The notes under the pieces were generated by a model, which saw only the letters and a list, made by a program, of their open reading frames with translations, did no database searches and had not been told where the DNA came from. The position numbers were made by a program, and so were the translations under genes. Of a stretch of 64,000 nucleotides of DNA, positions 50,991 through 58,617 are shown in pieces. Positions within the stretch are counted from its first letter, which is position 1. The number at the start of each line of letters is the position of its first letter. The DNA is taken from positions 1 to 64,000 of the forward strand of contig CAAFYY010000113.1 of assembly GCA_900767385.1 (NCBI GenBank). Reading direction: 5' to 3'. This DNA comes from Bacteroidales bacterium. Lineage in GTDB: Bacteria; Bacteroidota; Bacteroidia; Bacteroidales; Paludibacteraceae.

Positions 50991-51980
50991 ATGAAGAAAT
51001 TTTTCTTTGCTGCTCTTGCAGCAGTTACCGTGCTCTTCGCAGCTTGCGGTACTACGCCAGTCGGACCAACACCTGGACCTAGTGGTGACGCTGAAACCAC
51101 AGAAATGAGCATCTACAGCATTGCTTGGTATGGTGACTACTATGGCAATGGCACAACCAACTTCTTCGTTCAACTCCTTGAGGACGACGTAAACTTTGAC
51201 GGTGCTTACTTGATGTTCGACCTCTGCGCAGCTACTAACGATATCGTTGGTACATATACAGCTGCTACAACCGCTGAAGGTGGTACCTTCGTTATCGGTG
51301 ACGGTGAACAAGGTTCTAACCTCGTTCAATTGGCAGGTGGTAATATCGAAGGCGATCCAGAAGGCCTCGCTGACGGTACTTTGACTGTAACAAAATCAGG
51401 CAACAACTTCAAATTCGTCTATGTTTCAGGCGACGGTAAGAGAGTCTTCACCGCTGAAGGTGCTGCTGAAATCTCTAACGGCGCTTTCCCAGGCGAACCA
51501 ATGGAGGCTACAACTTTCACTGTAAACGCTACTCAAGCTGAAGCTGTTTACTACGGTGACAACGGTTACGGTGGTGACGAATATGTTATCAACCTCGCTG
51601 GTAACTACTATGCTGCTATCGACATCTACGCTGCTAACGGCTCTTCTGCTACAGCAGTTCCAGCTGGTACCTACACCGCTGCTGGCACAGGTGCTCCTAA
51701 CACAATGAACCCAGGTATGTACTACAGCGGTTACCTCATCCCAACTATCGTTTACTCTTCAGCTGACGGCCAAAGCGTAAATGAAGCTTGGTATATCCAA
51801 GGCGGTTCACTCACTATCGCTGAAGCTGACGGCACATACACCATCTCAGGTACTGTAGTATCTGGTTCTGGTAGCCAAATCACCATCAACTACAGCGGTG
51901 CTATCGTTTGCGAAGACGGCTCACAAGCTGCTCCACGCAAAGCTATGCGTGCCAACGTAGTTGCTAAAGGTCGCAAATAA
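50991..51980 (+). CDS. Lipoprotein 2 of a tandem array (two modules)
   Basis: The 329-residue product has a lipoprotein signal with Cys19 (FAAC). Module 1 (about 38-180) begins SIAWYGDYYGNGTTNFFVQL and includes GTYTAAT and GTLTVTKSGNNFKF. Module 2 (about 182-308) begins AVYYGDNGYGG and includes PAGTYTAAG, GGSLTIAEADGTYTISG and SQITINYSGAI. A tail (AAPRKAMRANVVAKGRK) follows. It is probably exposed at the cell surface or in the periplasm. The codon use is strongly biased like gene 1. It ends at a strong terminator. Confidence 0.75.
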   Translation: MKKFFFAALAAVTVLFAACGTTPVGPTPGPSGDAETTEMSIYSIAWYGDYYGNGTTNFFVQLLEDDVNFDGAYLMFDLCAATNDIVGTYTAATTAEGGTFVIGDGEQGSNLVQLAGGNIEGDPEGLADGTLTVTKSGNNFKFVYVSGDGKRVFTAEGAAEISNGAFPGEPMEATTFTVNATQAEAVYYGDNGYGGDEYVINLAGNYYAAIDIYAANGSSATAVPAGTYTAAGTGAPNTMNPGMYYSGYLIPTIVYSSADGQSVNEAWYIQGGSLTIAEADGTYTISGTVVSGSGSQITINYSGAIVCEDGSQAAPRKAMRANVVAKGRK

Positions 51981-52009
51981 TCTTATCTTTTAAGATTTAC
52001 CTTATAACG

Positions 52010-52040
52010 GACCTCACCCCATTTCGGGTGAGGTCTTTTA
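52010..52040 (+). terminator. Rho-independent terminator after lipoprotein 2
   Basis: The 10-base-pair perfect stem 52010-52019 / 52026-52035 with a 6-base loop is followed by TTTTA. It closes the lipoprotein 1-2 transcript. Confidence 0.88.
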
Positions 52041-52099
52041 TTATATTCCAAAGGATGATATCATTTGGCGGAAAACTTTTTTATCTCACGAAAAAGGCG

Positions 52100-52107
52100 T
52101 ACCTTTG
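52100..52107 (+). promoter_or_regulatory. -7 box for lipoprotein 3
   Basis: TACCTTTG followed by TGC lies 65 bases before the start codon, so lipoprotein 3 has its own transcript. Confidence 0.7.
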
Positions 52108-52172
52108 TGCAGACTCTCGGCATCTCATGCTAAAGAGAAAAGTCAAACGGAATCAATCATTAGAACTACACA

Positions 52173-53120
52173 ATGAAAAAAACACTACTTGCTACTCTCG
52201 TTCTTGCAACATTGGCTCTCCTGTCATGTGGAAACAATGGTCCTGATGTGCCCGACACACCCCACGAATCGGATCCAATCGTTGTTGAAGCAAGCGTATC
52301 AGAATTCTCTTGGTACGGCGACCAACAGAAAAACGGTATCCACCGTTTCCACATCACATTAATTGAAGACATCGTCGACTTGAACGGCTACACTCTTCAT
52401 CTGGAGTTGAATGCTGCCTCCACCGATCCATGCGGCAACTATATCATCGGCGAAAACGCTGCCGGCACCATCCTTGCTGGCGACAACAGCGGTGAGACAC
52501 TCGTAGGCTCTTATGTCGCTATGTCGGCAGGCGGTGCCATCGAGGGTTCTCCGAAACTCCTTAATGGCGACGACTGCTACCTCTCCATCGAACGTATCGG
52601 TGAGAACTACGCCATCGTCTTCTCCAACAACGAATACAAATTCAAGGCCTCCTTCGACGGAAAAATACGTAACGAAGCATTCCCTTACGAACCGATGGAG
52701 GCAACCAACTTCACCGCCAGTTTCAATTTGGGTAGAGCCTTATACTATGGCGATCTCTATGGTCACGGCGTTTCTGAAGAATATCTCATCGATTTCGAAG
52801 GAGACAACTACGCCTCCATCGACCTCTACGCTCCACTCAACTCCAGTGACTCTGCCATCCCTGACGGCACCTATACCATAAGCACTACCGGTGCTCCTGG
52901 CACCATTACCCCTGGTGGCTACGACCGCTACTTCTCCCCATCCTACGTCTACCTTGCAGTAGGCGGACAGACCATCAGTACCGTATGGTACATGTATTCA
53001 GGCTCCCTTACCTTCGTCAACAACGACGGCATCTACACCGTGACAGGCGTCATCACCTCAGCCTGCGGCAGTCAGATTGTCTTCAACTACAACGGACCTA
53101 TCGAAGTCGAGCCATATTGA
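52173..53120 (+). CDS. Lipoprotein 3 of a tandem array (two modules)
   Basis: The 315-residue product has a lipoprotein signal with Cys19 (LLSC). Module 1 begins FSWYGDQQKNGIHRF and includes CGNYIIGENAAGT. Module 2 begins ALYYGDLYGHGVSEEYLIDF and includes PDGTYTISTTGAPGT, YSGSLTFVNNDGIYTVTG and ACGSQIVFNYNGPI, ending soon after. The conserved Cys in SACGSQ is shared with lipoprotein 4 and absent in lipoprotein 2. Codon use is more like the chromosome average than in genes 1 and 2. Confidence 0.75.
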   Translation: MKKTLLATLVLATLALLSCGNNGPDVPDTPHESDPIVVEASVSEFSWYGDQQKNGIHRFHITLIEDIVDLNGYTLHLELNAASTDPCGNYIIGENAAGTILAGDNSGETLVGSYVAMSAGGAIEGSPKLLNGDDCYLSIERIGENYAIVFSNNEYKFKASFDGKIRNEAFPYEPMEATNFTASFNLGRALYYGDLYGHGVSEEYLIDFEGDNYASIDLYAPLNSSDSAIPDGTYTISTTGAPGTITPGGYDRYFSPSYVYLAVGGQTISTVWYMYSGSLTFVNNDGIYTVTGVITSACGSQIVFNYNGPIEVEPY

Positions 53121-53134
53121 TGCGTTTAATATAG

Positions 53135-53202
53135 GCAGCACCGACTCCTAAATGCCCGCACCCCTCTGCAGCGTAAGTTGTGGCGGGGTGCTGCTTTATT
53201 TT
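53135..53202 (+). terminator. Probable terminator after lipoprotein 3
   Basis: GCAGCACC (53135-53142) can pair with GGTGCTGC (53187-53194), or an inner GCACCCC (53158-53164) with GGGGTGC (53185-53191). Either arrangement is followed by TTTATTTT. Confidence 0.65.
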
Positions 53203-53238
53203 GACACCCTTCCGGTTTGATATTAAGGAATAAATGAT

Positions 53239-53246
53239 TAACTTTG
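53239..53246 (+). promoter_or_regulatory. -7 box for lipoprotein 4
   Basis: TAACTTTG followed by CAGC lies 33 bases before the start codon. Confidence 0.7.
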
Positions 53247-53279
53247 CAGCAGAAATCAAAGTAACAAAAAAAACAACAA

Positions 53280-54209
53280 ATGAAGAAACTCTTTTCCATG
53301 GTCTTCGTGGCACTCGCCATGATTTTGGTGTCTTGCAAAGAGCCAAACACACCATCAGAACCAACAACAGAAACACTTGAGATGGACGTGTACTACCTTG
53401 AATGGTATGGCGACTACTATCAAAACGGCACTACCAACTTCGTGCTCCAACTCATGGAAGATATCAACACCTACAGCGGCACCTTTATCGCCATCGACTT
53501 CTGCAAAGAGGGTCACGCACTGACTCCAGAGGGAACCTATACCGCCTCTACCACCCACGAAGCAGGTCATTTCTTCATTGGCGACGGCAATATGGGCTCC
53601 AACATCGGTGAGATGGAAGACAGTTGGCTTGTTGGTGATATGGAACCTCTCGAAGAAGGTACACTTACCGTCACTAAACAAAGCGTCGGCGTCTACAAAT
53701 GCGTGCTGACCTATAAAGATAAAGAGTATGTTGCCATCGCACAAGGTATGGCCAATGGCGCTTTCCCGTCAGAGCCCATCGATCCCGTGACCGTCTCCTT
53801 CAGCGGCACCCAGGCCTCCGGCTCCTACTATGGCGCTACCAGTGTAGGCACCAACGAATACATGGTCTCTCTCGGCCTGACCAACAACTTCGTGGCCATG
53901 ATAGATTTCTTCACCGAAGGCAATTCCTCACCAGAACTTCTCCCTGCCGGCACCTATACATTCGCCTCCAACGGCACTGCTGGAACCATGATGCAAGGTT
54001 TCTTCAAGAGCGGCAATCTCTACCCTTCCATCATCTATCACGTCACAAGCACCCAAGCCGTTGACCAAGGATTCTACCTCAAGGAGGGCACACTTGCCGT
54101 GACCTACAGCGATGGCACCTACACCATCAATGGCACCGTTGTCTCCGCTTGCGGTAGCCAACTGACTATCGATTTCACCGGCAGCATCCCTTTCACTCCT
54201 GCTCAATAA
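53280..54209 (+). CDS. Lipoprotein 4 of a tandem array (two modules)
   Basis: The 309-residue product has a lipoprotein signal with Cys19 (LVSC). Module 1 begins LEWYGDYYQNGTTNFVLQL, very close to lipoprotein 2. Module 2 begins GSYYGATSVGTNEYMVSL and includes PAGTYTFASNGTAGT, KEGTLAVTYSDGTYTINGT and ACGSQLTIDFTGSI. The protein ends right after the second module. It is followed by ribD after 12 bases, so ribD and cls may be read from this promoter. Confidence 0.75.
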   Translation: MKKLFSMVFVALAMILVSCKEPNTPSEPTTETLEMDVYYLEWYGDYYQNGTTNFVLQLMEDINTYSGTFIAIDFCKEGHALTPEGTYTASTTHEAGHFFIGDGNMGSNIGEMEDSWLVGDMEPLEEGTLTVTKQSVGVYKCVLTYKDKEYVAIAQGMANGAFPSEPIDPVTVSFSGTQASGSYYGATSVGTNEYMVSLGLTNNFVAMIDFFTEGNSSPELLPAGTYTFASNGTAGTMMQGFFKSGNLYPSIIYHVTSTQAVDQGFYLKEGTLAVTYSDGTYTINGTVVSACGSQLTIDFTGSIPFTPAQ

Positions 54210-54221
54210 CAACACGCAGCT

Positions 54222-55271
54222 ATGAACACTCAGTCTCAGCACGAACTCTATATGCACCGTTGTATCCAGTTGGCCAGTCAGGCTGCAGGACACACTGCTC
54301 CCAACCCGATGGTGGGTGCTGTCATCGTGCATGATGGCAAGATTATCGGGGAAGGCTACCACCACCGCTGTGGCGAGCCTCATGCAGAGGTCAATGCCAT
54401 CGCTTCGGTGAAGGACGAGAGTCTGCTCAAGGACTCTACCATCTATGTCAACCTCGAGCCTTGTGCCCACTACGGCAAGACGCCCCCTTGCTGCGACCTC
54501 ATCATCGCCAAGGGAATTCCCCATGTGGTGGTCGGAACACTCGATCCTCATGATAAGGTGGCAGGTAAGGGCATTGAACGGATGCGCGCTCATGGCATCA
54601 ACGTAGAAGTCGGTTTCTGTCAAGAGGAGTGCCTGAAACTCAACCGCCGTTTCTTCACCTTCCAGACCAAGAAACGTCCGTTCATTCTCCTGAAATGGGC
54701 GCAGAGCATGGATGGTTTCATCGACTATACACGTAGCGATGGACAGAATCCTCCTGTGAAGATTTCAACACCGATAACAAAGGCACTCAACCATCAGATC
54801 CGTACCCAGGAGGCTGCTATCCTCGTAGGCACCAATACCGCAGTGCTTGACAATCCGCATCTCACTGTCACGAAATGGCACGGCAACAACCCTGTTCGCC
54901 TCGTCGTGGACCGCACACTCCGCGTTCCGCAGAACAGCCGTATCTTTGATAGCGCTGCCCCTACGGTAGTGTTTACGGAGAAGGATGTGGAAGATTACGA
55001 CAACATCTCGTTTGAGCATATCAACTTCAAGAAGAATATCGTTCCCCAAATCCTCGACTATCTCTATCAGCACAATCTCCTCTCCCTGATTGTTGAGGGT
55101 GGCAGTCAGTTGCTGCAAGCCTTCATCGACGGAGGCCATTGGGACGAATGTCATGTCGAGGTGGCTCCTTGTGTCTTGGGCAACGGTGTCGCTTCGCCAC
55201 ACTTCCCTTCTCAGCCTCAGAGGGCAGAGCGTTTTGGTCAGAACACGATGTTCTACTATTTCAACGACTAA
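54222..55271 (+). CDS. ribD: Bifunctional pyrimidine deaminase / reductase of riboflavin synthesis
   Basis: RibD deaminates the diamino-pyrimidine intermediate and then reduces its ribosyl group. The 349-residue protein has an N-terminal deaminase domain with the zinc motif HAEVNAI and PCAHYGKTPPCCD, and a C-terminal reductase domain with ILLKWAQSMDGFI, ILVGTNTAVLDNP and LIVEGGSQLLQAF. It lies 12 bases after the last array lipoprotein gene and 3 bases before cls; no functional link with either is evident. ribF is far away at 16413. Confidence 0.96.
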   Translation: MNTQSQHELYMHRCIQLASQAAGHTAPNPMVGAVIVHDGKIIGEGYHHRCGEPHAEVNAIASVKDESLLKDSTIYVNLEPCAHYGKTPPCCDLIIAKGIPHVVVGTLDPHDKVAGKGIERMRAHGINVEVGFCQEECLKLNRRFFTFQTKKRPFILLKWAQSMDGFIDYTRSDGQNPPVKISTPITKALNHQIRTQEAAILVGTNTAVLDNPHLTVTKWHGNNPVRLVVDRTLRVPQNSRIFDSAAPTVVFTEKDVEDYDNISFEHINFKKNIVPQILDYLYQHNLLSLIVEGGSQLLQAFIDGGHWDECHVEVAPCVLGNGVASPHFPSQPQRAERFGQNTMFYYFND

Positions 55272-55274
55272 TGC

Positions 55275-56711
55275 GTGGACCTATTTGAAGAAGTAATCTA
55301 CAAACTGTTGACGCCATTCTACATCTACGCAGTAGCAATGGTGATATTGATGATTCTTAAGGAGAATCGCACCCCTGTCAAGACCCTTGCATGGATTTGC
55401 GTGCTGACGCTTCTCCCATTGCTGGGTCTTGTCCTTTATTACTTCTTTGGTCGTGACCTCAGAGGCAAGAAAATCTTCCTTCACAGCGATACCAAGCCTC
55501 TCTACGTGCCACCAAGCAACGCCATCTCTACCCAACAGATTACCCGTGCTCTGCTCCCTCCGAGCATCCGCAAAAGCATGTTGCTGCTCAAAAGCAATAG
55601 TCAAGCCATTGCCTACGAGAACTCCCGCATCGAGCCTCTTGTGGAGTGTAAGAGCACTTTCGATCGCATCCTTCACGATATAGAAGAGGCAAAGGATCAT
55701 ATCCATATTGAATTCTATATCCTTGCCGACGATGAGATAGGCAATAAACTCCGCCGCTTACTCATCCGTAAGGCGAAGGAGAAAGTGCGTGTCCGTGTTA
55801 TTTACGATTACGTAGGCAGTTACAATCTCTCTGAAGCCTATGTCAAGTCGATGCGTTTGGCTGGAATCTATGTGGAGCCGTTTCTGCCGGTGGGTCTCCG
55901 CTTTGGTTTCGGCAAACTCAACTATCGTAACCACCGCAAAATCATCGTGGTGGATGGAAAAATAGGATATACGGGTGGTGTCAACATTGCTGACCGATAT
56001 GTTGTTGGTAATCGCCTGGGACTCTGGCGTGATACGATGGTGCGTATCGAAGGCGCAGCCGTTCAAGGTATCCAGAAGGTGTTTCTCACAGATTGGTATC
56101 TGGTGGAAGGCAAGCAGATCAATGCCCCGAAGTATTATCCTAAACCAGAGTTGTTTGAGACATCGAATGCCGTGCAGGTTGTCGTTTCTGGTCCCGACAC
56201 CCCTTGGCCAAGTATCTTACATGGCATCGTGTCCGCTATCTCTAATGCTACGAAATATATCTATATTCAGTCGCCCTATTTCATTCCTCCTGAGAGTATC
56301 CTGACTGCTTTGCAGACGGCTGCGCTCGGTGGCGTTGATGTCCGTCTGATGTTGCCGCGCAAAAGCGATACGCCGATGGTGGCGGCTGCCACTCGATCCT
56401 ATTTCAAACAACTGATGGAGAGTGGTGTGCATATCCTCTACTATAATAGCAACTTCCTCCACAGCAAATCTATCGTTGTTGACGACATGTTGACAATCAT
56501 CGGTTCGGCAAATATGGACAATCGCAGTTACGAGCAGAACTTCGAGGTAGCCGCGTTTATTTATGATACTGAGACTGCTCAGCAGCTTTACAATGCTTTC
56601 CACGAGGATATGCGCGACTGCAATCTCCTCGCCTTAAGTCATTGGAGTGCCCGCTCTCGGTGGTCTCGTCTGTTGGAGTCGGGAGCCCGATTGTTCAGTC
56701 CACTGATGTAG
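55275..56711 (+). CDS. cls: Cardiolipin synthase (phospholipase D family)
   Basis: Cls joins two phosphatidylglycerol molecules to form cardiolipin. The 478-residue product starts at GTG, 3 bases after ribD; the overlapping ATG at 55271 is out of frame. Two N-terminal membrane helices (about 12-58) precede the PLDc domains with HKD motifs NHRKIIVVDGKIGYTGG and LHSKSIVVDDMLTIIGSAN. It is of usual length and followed by a bidirectional terminator. Confidence 0.95.
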   Translation: MDLFEEVIYKLLTPFYIYAVAMVILMILKENRTPVKTLAWICVLTLLPLLGLVLYYFFGRDLRGKKIFLHSDTKPLYVPPSNAISTQQITRALLPPSIRKSMLLLKSNSQAIAYENSRIEPLVECKSTFDRILHDIEEAKDHIHIEFYILADDEIGNKLRRLLIRKAKEKVRVRVIYDYVGSYNLSEAYVKSMRLAGIYVEPFLPVGLRFGFGKLNYRNHRKIIVVDGKIGYTGGVNIADRYVVGNRLGLWRDTMVRIEGAAVQGIQKVFLTDWYLVEGKQINAPKYYPKPELFETSNAVQVVVSGPDTPWPSILHGIVSAISNATKYIYIQSPYFIPPESILTALQTAALGGVDVRLMLPRKSDTPMVAAATRSYFKQLMESGVHILYYNSNFLHSKSIVVDDMLTIIGSANMDNRSYEQNFEVAAFIYDTETAQQLYNAFHEDMRDCNLLALSHWSARSRWSRLLESGARLFSPLM

Positions 56712-56731
56712 GTGCAAAAAATGTAGACGCA

Positions 56732-56770
56732 AAAAAAATACCACTTCGTCTTGAAGTGGTATTTTTTTCT
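56732..56770. terminator. Bidirectional terminator between cls and hisG
   Basis: The stem CCACTTC/GAAGTGG (56741-56747 / 56753-56759) is extended by A-T pairs on both sides and has a 5-base loop. T runs occur on both strands, so it serves both converging genes. Confidence 0.87.
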
Positions 56771-56785
56771 GAGAGGCTGTTGCAC

Positions 56786-57637
56786 TTAGAGTACGATTTT
56801 TTCGAGTGCGCCGATGGTGATGTTGTTCACCCCAATCTGTTTCAGACGTGGGAGTACGTCCCAAAGACGGCTTTCGTCGGTTACGAGCATCACGAAGCGG
56901 TAGTTGGGGTCGGTCATCGGGATAACTGCCGGCTCGGAATTTGGAATGAGCATCTTGACAACCTCATCGACATCGTCTTTCTTCACCATCATAGTGATGG
57001 ATTTCTTTCCCTTTGCCTCGATGATGGCATCGATGCGCATGAGCAACTCGTCGAAAATCATCCGTTGCGTTGGCGCCATCTTCTTGTTGGCGATGAGCAC
57101 AGGAGAGGTCTGCATGACTACCTCCACCTCTTTGAGATTGTGCTGGAGCAGTGTGGAACCGGTGATGACGAGGTCGAACACCGCATCGGCAATACCCATC
57201 TCGGGGATGAAGGAGGAGAGGTTGCTGATTGGGATGATTTGTGCGCGTATGTTTTTCGACTTCAGGTAGACTGAGAGCACGTCGGCAAATGGCGTCGCGA
57301 TTTTCTTGCCGATAAACCATTCAAGACCTTTGTAGCGTATGGTCTTTGGCAATGAGATGGAGAGGTTGCAGCTCGCGAAGTTGAAGTGGCGAATTTCCTC
57401 AATGTTGTGGAATTTGTTGATGAGGTGGTGTTCGCCGACGATGCCGATGTCGACAATGCCGTTGGAGACATTGTGGATAATCTCGTTGTATGGAAGGGTG
57501 AACACCTCTGCCGGGAACTGGCGGGAGCGCGATACCGATGAGTTGTTGCTGGTTGAGAACTGAACGCCTGCCTGACGGAGAATCTCCAAGGTGGATTCGC
57601 AGAATTGGGCGTTTGGGGCGATAGCAATGCGTAACAT
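56786..57637 (-). CDS. hisG: ATP phosphoribosyltransferase, long form
   Basis: HisG catalyses the first step of histidine synthesis from ATP and PRPP. The 283-residue protein has the catalytic part with GIVDIGIVGEHHL, KKIATPFADVLSVYLK and FDLVITGSTLLQHN (phosphate-binding), and a C-terminal regulatory ACT-like domain (about 215-283) with MMVKKDDVDEVVKML, which makes histidine feedback likely. The ATG at 57637 (MLRIAIA) is used, because the frame's earlier ATG lies over the promoter box. No other his gene is in the window. Confidence 0.94.
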   Translation of the reverse strand: MLRIAIAPNAQFCESTLEILRQAGVQFSTSNNSSVSRSRQFPAEVFTLPYNEIIHNVSNGIVDIGIVGEHHLINKFHNIEEIRHFNFASCNLSISLPKTIRYKGLEWFIGKKIATPFADVLSVYLKSKNIRAQIIPISNLSSFIPEMGIADAVFDLVITGSTLLQHNLKEVEVVMQTSPVLIANKKMAPTQRMIFDELLMRIDAIIEAKGKKSITMMVKKDDVDEVVKMLIPNSEPAVIPMTDPNYRFVMLVTDESRLWDVLPRLKQIGVNNITIGALEKIVL

Positions 57638-57659
57638 AACGTGATGTTGTTGTTTGGCG

Positions 57660-57667
57660 CAAAGATA
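57660..57667 (-). promoter_or_regulatory. -7 box for hisG
   Basis: The reverse strand reads TATCTTTG followed by CGCC, 22 bases before the start. It begins directly beyond the T run of the upstream terminator. Confidence 0.7.
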
Positions 57668-57673
57668 CAAAAA

Positions 57674-57701
57674 AAGGTTCTCATATTGCTATGAGAACCT
57701 T
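57674..57701 (-). terminator. Terminator after the small lipoprotein gene
   Basis: The 12-base-pair perfect stem 57674-57685 / 57690-57701 has a 4-base loop. On the reverse strand it is followed by a T run that joins the hisG promoter. Confidence 0.87.
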
Positions 57702-57720
57702 AATTTTTTTAAGACTGAAA

Positions 57721-57927
57721 TTATTCAGCTACTACTTCTTCAGCAACCTCAGCTACTTCTTCAGCAACTTCAGCAACTTCTTCAGTAGCTTCTTCAACTG
57801 CTTCAACAGCAGCTACTTCTTCAGCAGCTTCTTCAGCAGCTTCTTCAGTTTTGTTACCGCAAGCGGCAAATGCAACTGCTACAGCAGCAGCAGCAAAGAA
57901 AAGAGCAATCTTTTTCATTTTTTTCAA
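57721..57927 (-). CDS. Small Glu/Ala/Val-rich lipoprotein
   Basis: The 68-residue precursor has a lipoprotein signal with Cys23 (FAAC). The mature part of 46 residues is almost only Glu, Ala and Val, built from variants of EEVAEVA, and should form one long, highly acidic helix or coiled coil. It is comparable in size to Lpp-type lipoproteins, but no Lys terminus for wall linkage is visible. The ATG three codons on gives an equally good start. Preferred codons and a strong-looking promoter suggest abundant expression. Confidence 0.75.
   Translation of the reverse strand: MKKMKKIALFFAAAAVAVAFAACGNKTEEAAEEAAEEVAAVEAVEEATEEVAEVAEEVAEVAEEVVAE
57724..57850. repeat. Imperfect tandem repeats inside the small lipoprotein gene
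   Basis: On the forward strand the DNA consists of variants of CTTCTTCAGCA with TAC/AAC/TGC substitutions, in units of roughly 12-21 bases. Such repeats allow slippage or recombination in steps of three bases, changing the helix length without breaking the frame. Confidence 0.6.
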
Positions 57928-57963
57928 ATTTTAAACGATAAATATTTAACTAAAAATCGGGTG

Positions 57964-57971
57964 CAAAGTTA
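57964..57971 (-). promoter_or_regulatory. -7 box for the small lipoprotein
   Basis: The reverse strand reads TAACTTTG followed by CACC, 37 bases before the start codon, within A/T-rich DNA. Confidence 0.75.
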
Positions 57972-58099
57972 GCACCTATTTTTATATGTCGTATCGTATT
58001 TGACAACTTTTTTTTGGTTGTGATGAAAATTTTTTCTTGATATATATTTAATGCGCTGTAAATCAGCGGTAAAAAAATGTTCAATTTTTCTCAAAAAAA

Positions 58100-58591
58100 C
58101 TAAAATCGGTTGTGCTTAGGTTCTATAGGAGAGTAGTTTGCCATCCTTTGGAGAGCCATTTCGGCATATTTCGTGTCGGGTTTTCCATAGTTGGCATAGG
58201 GATAGATGGATATTCCGCCGCGTGGGGAGAAGATGCCTGTCACCTCAATGTATTTAGGCTCCATCAGTTTGACGAGGTCGTTGAGGATGATGTTGACGCA
58301 GTCTTCGTGGAAAGCTCCGTGGTTGCGGAAACTGAACATATAGAGTTTCAGGCTCTTGCTCTCCACCATTTTGACGTCGGGGATATAGCAGATGCGGATC
58401 TCGGCGTAGTCGGGCTGACCGGTGATAGGGCAGAGGCTGGTGAATTCTGGGCAGTTGAACTGCACCCAGTAGTCGCGCTCAGGGTGTTTGTTGTCGAAGG
58501 TTTCCAACACTTCAGGCGCATAGTCGTTTTTATATTCTGTCTTACCGCCAAGGAGGGTAAGGTCTTTCATTGCTTCGTCTCTCATAAGCAT
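58100..58591 (-). CDS. queF: NADPH-dependent 7-cyano-7-deazaguanine reductase
   Basis: QueF reduces preQ0 to preQ1 in queuosine synthesis for tRNA wobble bases. The 163-residue single-domain form has the catalytic Cys in [14 protein letters not shown], the [20 protein letters not shown] signature and CVNIILND, and the C-terminal RGGISIYPY. It follows queC by 26 bases, so two consecutive steps of the pathway are co-transcribed. queD and queE are not in the window. Confidence 0.96.
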   Translation of the reverse strand: MLMRDEAMKDLTLLGGKTEYKNDYAPEVLETFDNKHPERDYWVQFNCPEFTSLCPITGQPDYAEIRICYIPDVKMVESKSLKLYMFSFRNHGAFHEDCVNIILNDLVKLMEPKYIEVTGIFSPRGGISIYPYANYGKPDTKYAEMALQRMANYSPIEPKHNRF

Positions 58592-58617
58592 TTATATTAT
58601 ATATGTTGTCTGATTCT

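Noticed and set aside
57724..57850. A CRISPR-like array
   Set aside because: The repeats are short, imperfect, have no spacers and lie inside a coding frame.
57691..57972. A forward 93-codon frame rich in Phe and Ser
   Set aside because: It is the complement of the small Glu/Ala lipoprotein, whose signal peptide, promoter and terminator all lie on the reverse strand.
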